A stretch of 64,000 nucleotides of DNA. Source: Pyrus communis. Taxonomy: Eukaryota; Streptophyta; Magnoliopsida; Rosales; Rosaceae. Location of the stretch: assembly GCF_963583255.1 (NCBI RefSeq), contig NC_084813.1, positions 14,432,001 to 14,496,000 of the forward strand. Reading direction: 5' to 3'. Made by a program: the position numbers and the translations under genes. The notes beneath the pieces are model-generated. The model was given only the letters and a program-made list of their open reading frames with translations, searched no databases and had not been told where the DNA came from. Shown one piece after another: positions 30,318 through 41,101 of the stretch (position 1 is the stretch's first letter; each line of letters starts with the position of its first letter).

Positions 30318-32282
30318 CTCCATAGGTTCCCTAGCATATGTTGTTTTATTATGCTTTATGTTTCTTTTAGGCTTCGCATTGTTGCGGCCGTGGTGATTTC
30401 TTCTTTGTTCCACCTTTGGCTGTATGACTTGTGGTCTTGGTTTCCTTGTCTTTTTGTAGGTTACCAATATCCATCCTTCTTCATCATCAGCATGTGTATC
30501 TTGGTCGCTTCTCTCCAGTGATGGTTGTGTAGGAGGTGCCGTGCAACTTAAGCATTCACGGGAACGGTCAGGTGTCATTTGGAGAGGCACAGGATTAAAC
30601 GATCCAAACGCAATTGTAGTGGTATGCGTTGCGGCCGTGTCCTCAAGGTCGAGCTCAATTTGCCCTTGTTGTGCTAGCTTCATGATGAGTTCTTTGAGAA
30701 CGAAGCACTTGCCAACAGGATGGCTCACAATACGATGATACTTGCAGTACCTAGGATCGTTTGTGCGATTCATTTCTTCAGGACGCTTGCATTCGGGTAG
30801 CTCAATCACCTTTTTTTCCAGCAAGTCATCTAACATGGCAGCCATGTCAGAGTCAGGAAAAGGGTACGTTTTCTGTTCCAACTCTCTCAAGGTGCTCTTG
30901 TATCTGTCTTGGGTGCGAGAAGGCTCACTTGTCTTTATCTCCTTCGCTTTCTTCTTGGAGGAGATCTTGATGGGCGCTGAGGAGGTCTTGATGGGCGCTG
31001 AAGAGGTCTTGATGGGGGTAGTGTTGACGGTGAAAGCTTCCTTAGCGGGCTTCTTCCCGGTCTTGTCTACATTTGGGGCGAATACTTTCTCCTTATTGAA
31101 GTTAGTAATTGGCTCCTTTTTCCCATGATTAGCGATACTCAGCTCCATGTCGTGGGAACGAGTTGCTAGCTCTTCGAATGTTCTTGGTTTTATGCCTTGG
31201 AGGATGTAATGTAACCCCCAGTGCATGCCTTGAACGCACATCTCAATGGCAGAGGTTTCAGAAAGCCGATCTTTGCAATCCAGACTTAAGGAGCGCCATC
31301 TATTTATGTAGTTGACGACAGGTTCATCTCTCCACTGTTTCGTACTGGTCAGCTCTAGCATGCTTACAGTACGACGAGTGCTGTAGAAACGGTTGAGGAA
31401 TTCCCTTTCTAGCTGGTCCCAACTGTTGATAGACTCAGGTTCGAGGTCAGTGTACCAGTCAAAAGCGTTACTTTTCAGCGAACGCACGAACTGTTTGACG
31501 AGGTAGTCTCCCTCTGTCCCAGCATTGTTGCAAGTTTCAATGAAATGGGCGACATGTTGCTTCGGGTTGCCTTTTCCATCGAACTGCATGAATTTTGGGG
31601 GCTGATAACCCCTTGGCATCTTCAAAGCATCAATCTTCTTGGAGTAAGGCTTTGAGTACAGTACGGAGTCATGCGAGCTTCCTTCGTACTGTGTCTTGAC
31701 AGTGCTTGCGATCATCTCCTGTAGCTGCTGGATAGAGAGAGATCCCATGAATGCCGTTTCTTGGTCTAGCTTTGGCTTCTCTTCAACTTTCTCCACTGGT
31801 GGCTCCTCTTCTTCGTCGTCTTCTTTCTTTAATAGGCCAATATTTGGGTCGACTTTCACGTCGGGCAGCGCATCTAGTTGGTTGACAAGTGCGGCAATCT
31901 GCAAGTCCTTCTCCTCCACAGTCCGTGTGAGCTTTGCGATTGCTTCATTCATCTGAGCTAGCTGCTCCTCGATTGAAGTTGCTCCAGTGGTCATAACTTG
32001 CATGGTTGTACTGCCGCTCGAATCAGCGTCGGAGAGTAGGGACTCTGAGTATTTCCTCGGGCTTTCCCCCCTTGATGCCTTTAGCGAGGCTAGGGTGATC
32101 ACAGGCTCGTACCTCAGGTGCTCTTGTTCCTTTGACAGAGTCAATGCAGGGGCGGAAGCCGCGGCAAAAAGAGCTCTTGCCTTACTTCGGGTTACGATGC
32201 CCGAAATATCACCACTTGCGGCGATGATGTTCTTGTTCTTTGCTTTGATTGCAGGAACAGCTTGATCCTTTCTTGATGCCAT
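30315..32282 (-). CDS. Element A gag (655 aa)
   Basis: The start was chosen at the ATG at 32282 ([11 protein letters not shown]), the first after the primer-binding site; the open frame extends upstream only into leader and LTR. A predicted coiled coil spans about residues 75-120 ([20 protein letters not shown]). The acidic EDDEEEEPP run follows, then the retrotransposon capsid core ([29 protein letters not shown]). A zinc-knuckle-like [14 protein letters not shown] lies towards the C-terminus. The extreme C-terminus is basic. It encodes the particle protein that packages element RNA. No internal stop was seen. Confidence 0.92.
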   Translation of the reverse strand: MASRKDQAVPAIKAKNKNIIAASGDISGIVTRSKARALFAAASAPALTLSKEQEHLRYEPVITLASLKASRGESPRKYSESLLSDADSSGSTTMQVMTTGATSIEEQLAQMNEAIAKLTRTVEEKDLQIAALVNQLDALPDVKVDPNIGLLKKEDDEEEEPPVEKVEEKPKLDQETAFMGSLSIQQLQEMIASTVKTQYEGSSHDSVLYSKPYSKKIDALKMPRGYQPPKFMQFDGKGNPKQHVAHFIETCNNAGTEGDYLVKQFVRSLKSNAFDWYTDLEPESINSWDQLEREFLNRFYSTRRTVSMLELTSTKQWRDEPVVNYINRWRSLSLDCKDRLSETSAIEMCVQGMHWGLHYILQGIKPRTFEELATRSHDMELSIANHGKKEPITNFNKEKVFAPNVDKTGKKPAKEAFTVNTTPIKTSSAPIKTSSAPIKISSKKKAKEIKTSEPSRTQDRYKSTLRELEQKTYPFPDSDMAAMLDDLLEKKVIELPECKRPEEMNRTNDPRYCKYHRIVSHPVGKCFVLKELIMKLAQQGQIELDLEDTAATHTTTIAFGSFNPVPLQMTPDRSRECLSCTAPPTQPSLERSDQDTHADDEEGWILVTYKKTRKPRPQVIQPKVEQRRNHHGRNNAKPKRNIKHNKTTYAREPME

Positions 32283-32328
32283 TTGCGTTTTTCGATGATT
32301 GGAGGATAGAGATGAGAGGTAGAGATGG

Positions 32329-32349
32329 TCCCACCGGGCGTGCCAAATT
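32329..32349 (-). other. Primer-binding site of element A
   Basis: The minus strand reads AATTTGGCACGCCCGGTGGG directly after the 5' LTR end (CGTGTTTACA). The tRNA was not determined. Confidence 0.75.
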
Positions 32350-33335
32350 TGTAAACACGAAAAATTCCTGAAACAAGAGACAAGAATAACGCGAACAAAA
32401 TATATTTTTGTGTTTAATGATTTTGGGGTTACAATCTCTTTGTAATTTGATCCTCTGATTCTATCTTCGTAGGGTGTAGGTTTGTGGATGAGCTGTTGAT
32501 CCAAAGGGCCGTCGGGGCTTGATCTAGGGATGAACAGTTGATGAACGGATCTTCGAGGGCTTTTGAGCTTGATCTTGAATACTGGGTGTATGGATTTCTT
32601 CAAGGGGGCCGTCGGAGCTTGATCTTGAGGGTTGATGGATGAGCGGATCTTCAAGGGCTTTTGGGCCTAATCTTGAAGACTGAGTGTATGGATTTCTTCA
32701 AGAGGCCGTCGGGGCTTGATCTTGAGGGTTGATGGATGAGCGGATCTTCAAGGGCTTTTGGGCCTAATCTTGAAGACTGATTGGATGTGTGGATTTGTTG
32801 AGGTTGTTGATCCAAAGGGCCGTTGGGGCTTGATCTTAGGACGAACGGATGATGAACACTTTCTTCAAGGGGCCGTCGGGGCTTGATCTTGAGTCGGCGG
32901 AAGTTCTTCAAGGGCCGTTGGGGCTTGACCTTGAAGGAGGGTTTGACGAAGAACGAAGAGTGTTTTCTTGATCCTTCGGGATTTTGCTTGAGAGCTTTAG
33001 AGTTTCAAGGCTTCAAGGTTTTGGTGTGATGTAAATTCCCTTCTTTCTTTCTCTTCCTCTTCCTTTCTTTCTCTTTTTTTCCTTTCTTTCTCCCCCCTAA
33101 ATGAATGCCTTGGCTTCCTATTTATAGAATTTCAAAACTTGATTTTTGGATTTAAATAATCAGATGAAATAAATCATTTCTGCCAAGTAATGACACGTGT
33201 CCTATTTGATGACTTTTCCAATTTATTTCGATTTTTCATTGAGTCACACGCTACATGTAAAATTTATGTGACACGTGAGTGTTGAAATTTTAATTATTGG
33301 TCAACATTCATTTCACCGAAATTTCGATGTCCACA
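32350..33335 (-). repeat. 5' LTR of element A (986 bp)
   Basis: Equal in length to the left LTR and apparently identical where compared. It carries the same GGCCGTCGGGGCTTGATCTT repeats and supplies the promoter for the minus-strand transcript. Confidence 0.93.
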
Positions 33336-33340
33336 GTGAT
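33336..33340. repeat. Target-site duplication of element A, right (GTGAT)
   Basis: Matches 6842-6846. Athila coding resumes right after it. Confidence 0.92.
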
Positions 33341-35163
33341 ATGCAAGATTGTATGAGAGTTGACGTGTTAGAAGGCATCATGCATGCAAATATTATGCCC
33401 AGTTTGACAGCAAATCCACTGTTAAAAGTTTTACATGGTTTTGAAGACACAAAAAATGAGATGATAAGGCTTTTGAGTATGTTATAGCTTTGGAAAGTGT
33501 CCCTTTACACCAGCCAAAGTGGAGATACGTTTTTGAGAGTTTGGGAGAACCAAAAACACCATTACAACCTTCAAAAATACAACCACCTAAGCTGGAATTG
33601 AAACCATTACCAGAACACTTAAAATATGCTTATTTGGCTGCTAATTCTTCGCTGCCAGTTATTGTTTCTGCATATTTATCTCCAATTGAGGAAGACAAAT
33701 TGCTGCGTATTTTGAGAAATTTTCAAGATGCCACTGGGTGGACAATTGCAGATATTAAGGGGATCAACCCAACACTCTGTATGCATAGAATTTTGATGGA
33801 GGAGGGTGTGAAACCCACCATTGATGCTCAACGCCGATTGAATTCGATCATGAAGAAAGTTGCTCGAAATGAGGTTATGAAGCTTTTAGATGCTAGAATG
33901 ATTTATCCAATTTCAGATAGTAAATGGGTAAGTCCTACTCAAGTGGTACCTAAACGCACTAGAATTATAGTTGTGAAAAATGACAATAACGAGCTTGTGC
34001 CTACACGTTTAACTATTGGGTGACGAATGTGCATTGACTACAGGAAGATCAATACAAGTACTAGAAAGGATCACTTTCCGTTACCCTTTACTGATCAAAT
34101 GTTGGAAAGATTGATTGGTCGGGCTTTCTATTATTTTTTAGATGGGTATTCAGGTTACAATCAAATTCTAGTTACACCAGAGGATTAGGAAAAGACCACA
34201 TTCACTTGCCCTTTTGGTACATTTGCTTACAGAAGAATGCCTTTCGGATTATGCAATGCACCTGCAACATTCCAACGATGCATGATGAGCATATTCTCAG
34301 GTTTGGTTGAACAAGTTGTTGAAGTAATTATGGATGATTTTTCTGTTTTTGGGGATTCGTTTGATCATTGTTTGTAGAATTTATCTTTGGTTCTTGAGCG
34401 TTGCAAAAAAACTAATCTGGTATTGAATTGGGAGAAGTGTCATTTTATGGTTAAACAAGGCATTGTTTTAGGGCACCTAGTATCTAGCAAAGGTATTGAG
34501 GTTGATAAAGCTAAGATTGATGTTATTGCTAAGTTACCCCCTCATACTACTTTGAAGAGCATTCGTTCATTTCTTGGACATGTTGGGTTTTACAGATGGT
34601 TTATCAAGGATTTCTCCAAGATTAGCTGACCTTTGTGTAACTTATTGGCTAAAGATGCACAGTTTGTTTTTGATGATGCATGCTTGGAGGCTTTCAACAA
34701 GTTAAAAACACTCCTAACTTCAGCATCGATTATTGCAGATCCGGACTGGAACTTACCATTTGAACTAATGTGTGATGCATCAGATTATGCAGTTGGGGTA
34801 GTTCTTGGACAGCGAAAAGACAAGATTCCTCAAGTCATTTATTATGCTAGTAGAACTCTCAATGATGCACAGCTGAACTATGCAACCATTGAGAAAGAAT
34901 TGTTGGCAATTGTTTTTTCATTAGAGAAATTTCGTTCTTATTTAAATGGGGCTAAGGTAATTGTCTACACAGATTATGCTGCTTTGAAGTATTTATTATC
35001 TAAAAAGGATGCTAAACCTCGACTTATTCGATGGATTCTTTTACTTCAAGAGTTTGATTTGGAAATTAGGGATAAAAAGGGTAGTGAAAATGTGATGGCT
35101 GATCATTTATCAAGATTAATAAATTTTGCTACTGCAGAAGAAGACACATTGCAATTTTCCTGA
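33341..35163 (+). pseudogene. Athila-type RT-RNase H (degenerate)
   Basis: Continuation of the element that starts near 3.1 kb. A linker (PPKLELKPLPEHLKYAYLA) is followed by RT with MCIDYRKINTSTRKDHFPLP, GYSGYNQI, RRMPFGLCNAPATFQRCM and catalytic MDDF (in the form IMDDFSVFGD). RNase H follows with [20 protein letters not shown] and [10 protein letters not shown]. Four in-frame stops break it: TGA 34021-34023, TAG 34186-34188, TAG 34375-34377 and TGA 34627-34629. Each can be explained by one C-to-T or G-to-A change from the family's usual residue. Otherwise it is nearly collinear with Athila pol, so decay is by point mutation. Confidence 0.88.
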
Positions 35164-36486
35164 TGAACAATTGTTGGTTGTCCAGCACAAAACACCATGG
35201 TTTGCAAATTTGGTTAATTATTTGGCCAGGGGAGTTATTCATCCAGATTTTAGTTATCAGCAGAAAAAGAAATTTTTGGCAGATGCAAAATTTTATTTTT
35301 GAGATGAGCCATATCTGTACAAATACTGTCCAAATCAGATTATTCGCAAATGTATTCCAGAAGAGGAACAGAACAATGTTTTAAAGTTTGCACATCATTA
35401 TGCTTGTGGTGGCCATTTTGGGCCTAAAAGGACAATAGCTAAAATTCTACAAAGTAGGCTGTTTTGGCCTTCTCTTTTCAAGGATACTAATAATTGGTGT
35501 AAATCTTGTGATCATTTTCAGATAGTGGGAAATCAGTCCAAACGGAATGAGATGCCACAACATGGTATTTTAGTTGTTGAATTATTCGATGTTTGGGGTA
35601 TTGATTTTATGGGATCATTCCCATCTTCACATGGCAATCAATATATTTTGGTGGGGGTTGAGTATGTTTCTAAGTGGGCAAGGCGATTGTAGCACCAACT
35701 AATCAGGGATCAGTGGTTTTGAAATTCCTCCAAGGGGTCATATTTCCACAGTTTGGCATCCCACGAGTTATACTTAGTGATGGGGGGAAAGCATTTTATT
35801 AATAACCAGTTTGCTGCATTACTTGCAAAATATGGGATAACTCATCATGTTGCCACTCCTTACCATCCACAAACATCAGGGCAGGTTGAGGTTTCAAACA
35901 GGGAAATAAAGCGTATTTTGGAGAAAACAGTTGGCTCCACTCATAAAGACTGGAGTTTGAAATTAAACGATGCACTTTGGGCCTACAGAACAGCACTTAA
36001 AACACCGATTGGGATGTCCCCGTTTCGGCTTGTGTATGGCAAGGCTTGTCATTTACCTATGGAGCTAGAGCATAAAGCGTTCTGGGCTATCAAGGAGTTA
36101 AATTTTGCTTACGATTCAGCAGGGGAAAAGCATAAGCTGCAGCTCAATGAGCTTGATGAAATTCGCTAGAAGGCTTATGAAAATGCACGCATATACAAAG
36201 ACAAAACACAAGCATTCCATGACAAACAAATTATCAGGACAGATTTTCAGCTAGGGCAGAAAGTTTTGTTATTCAGTTCCAGATTAAAGTTATTTCCAGG
36301 GAAATTGAAATCTCGATGAAATGGGCCCTACTTGGTTACTAAGGTTTATTCTCATGGAGCAATTGACATTACAAGCGAGATTAATGGCAACACACTTAAG
36401 GTGAATGGTCACAGGCTGAAACCATACTTGGAATCACCCTTCGACAGTGCAGCCAAGTCTATGACTCTGAAGAATCCAGCAATTTA
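35163..36486 (+). pseudogene. Athila-type integrase (degenerate)
   Basis: Shifting frames give an HHCC region (HHYACGGHFGPKRT, WCKSCDHFQ) and a catalytic core (WGIDFMGSFPSSHGNQYIL). A stretch around 35690-35760 is frameshifted, and the second core Asp region is altered to [33 protein letters not shown] contains the Glu, and [20 protein letters not shown] is the C-terminal GPF/Y-like module. Stops include 36166-36168 and one at about 36317. It ends at the AATTTAA near 36486. Not functional. Confidence 0.85.
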
Positions 36487-37080
36487 ATCACAGGGCTTCT
36501 GTTCAGTCTAGCTACAGACGTTAAATAAAGCGCTTATTGGGAGGCAACCTAATTTTCTAATTTTTTCATTACTTTCTGTCTATTTTATTTCATTATTTTC
36601 CATCTAGCTACATTTAAATTCCTAGGCTGTCATTTAGTGTCAACAATCATCTAAAAATAAAAAAATAAAAACATTTGGAAAAAAAAATTCCAACAAAAAT
36701 TAAAAAATTACAATTTTACTTGTTTAATTTTTAGTTTACAGTTAATATTTTCTAGGGTTCTTTAGATATAGACCCTTGAAACTCCTATATTCCAAATAAA
36801 AACCATCTAAATTTAAACATTCAAATAAAACCCAAATTTCAAATAGCCTACCATGTAGACAAATATATGACCAACTATTACAATACAATTACAACTTATG
36901 CCATAGAATCCTAATTTGGTCAATGAATGTTATTACTCATCCTAATTATGATGAGCAATTAAATCCATATGGATATTTTACCTTTCTTGTATCATAAATA
37001 TTAGCAACATATATAAATTAATTTACCAATTTTAAAAGAGAAAGACAATCTTGTACGAAAAAAATAATATTGTTTGAATT
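36487..37080 (+). other. 3' non-coding remnant of the Athila-type element
   Basis: It begins with a landmark (AAAGCGCTTATTGGGAGGCA, from 36527) that also occurs in element C (51615). The rest is AT-rich without coding. No env-like frame and no 3' LTR follow, so the 3' end of the element has been lost. Confidence 0.55.
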
Positions 37081-37152
37081 ATGTAATTACCTTTCAAGGT
37101 CGAGGCCCGACCAAAGATTGACAGTCGGTGACCTCAGAAGCGAGGGGGCAAT
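37081..37152 (+). other. Internal 3' end and polypurine tract of another LTR element
   Basis: GAAGCGAGGGGGCAA lies directly before TGTTTGGGCC, the layout of a polypurine tract and LTR start. The preceding 55 bp are GC-richer than the Athila tail and probably belong to this second element. Confidence 0.5.
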
Positions 37153-38135
37153 GTTTGGGCCCAAAATAATATTGTTGGGCTGAGCAGCAGGTTGTGCTCG
37201 GCCCAAGGCTGTGTCAAATGCTATGGGCCGAGTAATAAATCCCGGGCCAGTTGGCAGGGTCGGACGAGTCCTATCCTAAGAAGTAGTCCAGATAAACAGA
37301 AAGGGCCGAGGAAATCCTGGTGCGACCAGGATTCCCGGCCGGCAGAGAATAAAGCCTCGAAAAAGGGGAAGATTCAAAGTCCTAGTGGGAGTAGGTTTGT
37401 TCGAGGTAGAGTTGAAACGGGACAAGGACTCCCAATCCAGATATGGATGCAATTCGGTTTTAAGGAATGAGGTGCTATAAATACAAGAAATCATGCAACA
37501 AAGAAGGACCCTTCAATTCAGCATACAATCGCCCTGCGCAAAACCTCTCAAATACCTTGAGATTTTTTCCTTTTCTTTTTCTGCCGATACACCTTCAGTT
37601 TGGATAAACAGCACTGTGGAGGCACCCGACGAGCACCTTCAGTTTGGATAAACAGCACTGCTGCCGCAGAATCAGTCAACCGAGAAGCACCTTCAATTTG
37701 GATAAACAACACTGCGTCGAGGCCGACCGGTTACCTATCTAAGTCTCGGCCGAGAAGGGTTTTCGAGCCCTTGTTGGTAGAGGTCACCTTGCTAGCCTTC
37801 TCGGCGTAGTCAGGTGTTACGAATTGTGTTGCTCGGCGTACTGGACACCGAGTGATTTTATGATTGGATACTCGCAAGTAAGTTTCAGGGTTCGACATTC
37901 CAACGACCGAACTACATTTACCATCAAGACATACATCACATTTGAGTACCTGTGCCCATATAGTTTGGTCTCGATTCGGCGTGCTTATACTCTTACGAAT
38001 ATAATCATAGTGACCGAATCGAGCTTCGACGATTTGTGAACTCCGCAGAATTAGTAGCCTTGTCTTCAGGCTATAGAACCCAGAGACCGAGAGTGTGAAC
38101 GATTTGTGAACGACGCGCTCAACGTGACATCAACA
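37153..38135 (+). repeat. LTR of an unidentified Ty3-like element (3' boundary uncertain)
   Basis: Starts TGTTTGGGCC after a polypurine tract and contains a TATA box (TATAAATA, 37476-37483) followed by a leader (AGAAATCATGCAACAAAG). The end is placed at ATCAACA (38135); an alternative is AGTCAACA near 38260. A GTTGGCACGCCCC tract at about 38169, like the primer-binding site of A, lies a little downstream. No second copy or TSD was found. Rich in CGGCC-type motifs. Confidence 0.55.
37586..37720. repeat. Triplicated 27-bp motif in LTR leader
   Basis: CACCTTCAGTTTGGATAAAC plus AGCACTG occurs at about 37589 and 37638, with a third, slightly changed copy at about 37690 (CACCTTCAATTTGG). Spacing is about 50 bp. 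It lies just downstream of the putative transcription start. Confidence 0.8.
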
Positions 38136-38463
38136 AATTTTACTCCTCGGCCAAGCTCGGCCGACGAGTTGGCACGCCCCGCATTCAACCGAAGGACGTA
38201 GTTAGCTTATTAGTTACTCGGCCTGCGCGCCACGTAGGTTTTGTAATTTTTAAAGTCAACACCCACCAATAACGAACAAATGTTGAATTTCAAAAACTAA
38301 TAACACATTACTAAACCGATTTGTATCCAGAAATCGGATTAAACCCAGAGAATTATACTCATAATTAGATCGACCCAAATTCCAAAAACATGAAATTGCA
38401 CAATCAAAATCAAACGCAAAACTAAAAACAATAGAACCCAGATAGATGAAAAAACAAACTAAC
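38136..38463. other. Spacer between LTR and H2A-like exon
   Basis: The first 120 bp may be internal sequence of the LTR element (primer-binding-like tract). The remainder is AT-rich and would be intron sequence if the exon at 38464 is real. No coding was seen. Confidence 0.4.
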
Positions 38464-38593
38464 CTCAGCGGCAATGTATTCTAGCACAGCGACAGCAGCT
38501 CTCCCGTCGCATACTCCGTTGCCCGGTCCAAGATCTTCAGAATCGTCTTCACCAGCAGTGGCACAGTCAGCCCTTGTGCCGGCCGATGCAGCC
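38464..38593 (-). pseudogene. Possible histone H2A-like exon fragment
   Basis: The minus strand encodes AAVAVLEYIAAE followed by GTTAGT, a plausible splice donor. The core histone H2A segment has AAVLEYLAAEV at this place, and several plant H2A genes have an intron right after it. Upstream the match fades: GPGNGVCDGR stands where VGAGAPVY is expected, and the helix-1 region is not recognisable. No downstream exon was found in the window. It may be a decayed fragment, or the resemblance may be chance over about 12 residues. Confidence 0.3.
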
Positions 38594-39148
38594 TTGTTTT
38601 GGGTCTCTTTCACAAGACACTGAGGTTTTGTGATACTCGTTGGGGAGATGCACATTGTACGGAACGTGTTTGGGAGATGGAGGAAGTCAGCCTGGGCTAG
38701 CTGGCTCCTTTGGGCCAGCAGGTTGACTTAATTTCTCTTTTTTGATCTGGTAGGGCCTACGAGTATTTTAGTCTAGTTTTTGGTTGAATACGATTTTTGT
38801 GTTATTTCAAATTATTTTTGACTCTCTAATTCTCTGATCAGATTGGAGATGACTTTATTTTTTGTCCCACAAAAATTTAGGGTTTTCAATACGTGGCAAA
38901 ATTTAAAGGTTTTTGCTCAACGAACCGTCCGCCAAGCAAAGATTTAAAGGTTGTAACCCTCATACCCTTCTTCTTTCTTCCTCCTCGTGCCGTGCAACAC
39001 TCAAAGCCTCTCTGCAATCATTCCCTCTCTATCCTCTCTCTTTCTGAACTCCTCTGTTTGTCTCTCTTTCTCTCAAATCCTCCCGCTCTATTTGTCTCCC
39101 ATTTCTCAACTATAAGTCTGTTTCTCTCTCCCTATTTTTATTTTATTT
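38594..39148. other. Unassigned, with CT-rich leader-like stretch
   Basis: The segment at 38975-39140 is CT-rich (TCTCTCTTTCTC), resembling a plant 5' UTR, with short plus-strand frames only. No downstream exon was recognised, so no gene is called. Confidence 0.35.
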
Positions 39149-39310
39149 AGAGAGATTATATTCACACATCCCAAATTACTTTCTTCACACATTTTTAATT
39201 TTTTAATATTTTTCTACTAAGTGTTAGTGGTGTTTAAAATATCAAAAAATATATAAATAAAAAATAAAATGGTGTAAGAAAGTAATTTGGGATGTGCATA
39301 TAATCTCTCT
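39149..39310. mobile_element. Hairpin MITE, about 162 bp
   Basis: The ends are long inverted repeats: GAGAGATTATATTCACACAT at 39150 pairs with the complement of ATGTGCATATAATCTCTC ending at 39309. The arms continue through CCCAAATTACTTTCTT on both sides, giving a near-complete hairpin. TTTA flanks both sides to within a base. Size and structure fit a miniature inverted-repeat element. The superfamily cannot be fixed from the short flanks. Confidence 0.8.
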
Positions 39311-39375
39311 TTTATATTATTTTTAATTTGAAATTGTTAGGATTTGATTATTCTATGATTAGTGGATTGATTTTG

Positions 39376-39600
39376 TTAGGATTTGATTTCAAATTGTGAT
39401 TGATTATGGTGTGATTGGACTTGGAAATACGTTGTGATATGTGGGTGGGGTGAGTACAGTGGTGGTAGTGGTGGTGGGCTAGGTGGGGTGGGAGTACTAG
39501 GTAGTGAGGTGTATAATGGTTGTGGGGTGGGTGTGGTGGTGGTGGTAGGGTGGATACAGTGGTAGTGGTGGTAGGGTGGATACAATGGTGGTGGGAAATT
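39376..39600. repeat. GT-rich low-complexity tract
   Basis: Irregular GGTGGTGG / GTGGTAG units, strongly strand-asymmetric (G and T on the plus strand). The minus-strand Pro/Thr-rich frame is a by-product. No conserved domain. Confidence 0.7.
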
Positions 39601-39890
39601 GATTAAATTTGAGAAATTTGTAGGAGATTTCTGAAAATTTGTGAAATTTGTAGGAAATGTTTTAGTAAAATTTTAGAAACATGAGAAATAGTAGGAAATT
39701 TTAGAAATCATGATTTTTTTTACACAAATGTCTTCATGCCTAATCATTATTGGCAACTCTGCCTCCGCCTCTGCTTAGAGTGAGGGGTTGACCCCAAACG
39801 CCACTTAGGAGACCAGTGAGATCCAAACGGCCACTACCAAGTTGGTCCCCGGTGCGAGCAGTTATGCGCCATTAACCTAGATGGCATGAT

Positions 39891-40250
39891 CTACCAAGCA
39901 GCCTCATAGTCGCAAATGCCACAAGCATGTGGCAGCCCCCAGCCTAGCCTTATCCTACCCTTCTCAGGGCAACTGTAGTGCTGAGAATGATTCATCGGCC
40001 ATAGAAGAGGTGGGAGATAGAGAGCTCCCCATCGGCTTGAGGACCAAAAAAATCGGGGGATTTGTAGGTTATTGGTAGCAACTTGATCACTCGAGTTACA
40101 TATAAGCGAATCCGAGTTGTATACCTCCCCAGTCACCACCAAACGAGTGACAAAGTCAACAGTTTGTTGACTCACAACATGGATGCCATCTTCCGCAACA
40201 AATGCCACATGGCAGCCGATTCCTGGAAGATGCATAGCCCCTAGGTTCAT
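39891..40250 (-). CDS. Hypothetical 119-codon frame
   Basis: Open frame starting MNLGAMHLPGIGCHVAFVAE, with reasonable composition (HVVSQQTVDFVTRLVVTGEV). I do not recognise it. It lies between low-complexity sequence and a transposase remnant, with no other exon nearby. It could be a captured exon or a chance frame in a decayed element. Confidence 0.25.
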   Translation of the reverse strand: MNLGAMHLPGIGCHVAFVAEDGIHVVSQQTVDFVTRLVVTGEVYNSDSLICNSSDQVATNNLQIPRFFWSSSRWGALYLPPLLWPMNHSQHYSCPEKGRIRLGWGLPHACGICDYEAAW

Positions 40251-40599
40251 GCAAGATGAACCGACAGCTTTTGGTAAGTATACAATAATTTTTTTTTAAA
40301 AAAATTCCTTTACTTATTTGATGTGGTATAAAACTAAACTATTTGGTTTTTTTTTTTTTATTTATTTTATTTTATTTTTATGGAATTCATGCCAACTTCG
40401 AGTGGGATGAGCATAACAAGGCTTGTCTCAAGTACATAAAATCGGGTGTATAGGGAGCAGTGTAAGGAATAGAAGTACGAGTTACATAAGCACTACTAGA
40501 TTTGTGTGAGTAAAAAATTTCAGGTAATTAAATTTTATTTATATTTCAATATTAGTTCAATTTTATATTTTTTTAGTTAAGTTTAATTAATATTTTTAA

Positions 40600-40800
40600 T
40601 TGACAGAAAAAATCAGCGGCAAATAAAGGTAACTTGGAGAAGAAGCCATACCTTAATCACTTCGGTTCTCGACCCCTATCTTATTGGGTCGAGGAACAAT
40701 GGGCGACTGGTTCACATTTCCCAAAGATGGAGGTTTGGGGGGGGGGGGGAGACGCATGCCAATTATGGCAACGAGGTTGCAAACAACATTTTTGTAAGTA
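40600..40800 (+). pseudogene. Plant transposase (Ptta/En-Spm type) fragment
   Basis: A plus-strand frame reads NKGNLEKKPYLNHFGSRPLS, then EQWATGSHFPKMEVW. It resembles the N-x-x-N-R-x-K...H..GSRPF motif of the plant Ptta/En-Spm transposase-associated domain found in CACTA-type elements. The fragment breaks off in a G run at about 40738-40749 and is followed by the copia insertion at 40847. No terminal repeats were found, so this is a scrap. Confidence 0.5.
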
Positions 40801-40846
40801 TTCCTTTCTATATTTTAATTGTAATTTTCATGACAATAAAAGGTTT

Positions 40847-41101
40847 TGTTGTAGCCTATTTTATCTAACAAGGTTAAAGGGGGCCAACGGCAAGGGTAGA
40901 GAAATTGAGAGAGATGTGTTTGTAGAATTGTAGGGGAATGTGTATTGTTATCCCTCCTACATTGTGCCTTTATTTATAGTAGTAAAAGGAGATAAGATAT
41001 TCCTTCTTCCCCAAGTAATACAAGTTGTAATAGGAAAGGATAACTAGAATCAAATCTAATCTAGGATTTACACAATCACACTTAAACTAGGAATGTTTAC
41101 A
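40847..41101 (-). repeat. 3' LTR of copia element
   Basis: 255 bp. A TTATTTATAG-type promoter motif lies near 40970. The polypurine tract (TTAAGGGGGAGTGT on the minus strand) is at 41102-41115. Confidence 0.88.

Larger units (their letters stand above)
6847..33335 (-). mobile_element. Element A: Tat-lineage Ty3 retrotransposon with nested element B
   Basis: Element A is bounded by 986-bp LTRs (6847-7832 and 32350-33335; TG...CA on either strand) and the TSD GTGAT. It reads on the minus strand: 5' LTR on the right, primer-binding site 32329-32349, gag, an in-frame UAG, protease, linker, RT, two RNase H domains, integrase, a long 3' region, and a polypurine tract beside the left LTR. Removing B (17153-27705) leaves about 15.9 kb. 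The second, archaeal-type RNase H after the original one places it in the Tat lineage. The 3' region (13762-7833) is unusual: it carries captured host-gene fragments and an antisense coiled-coil gene. Confidence 0.93.
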
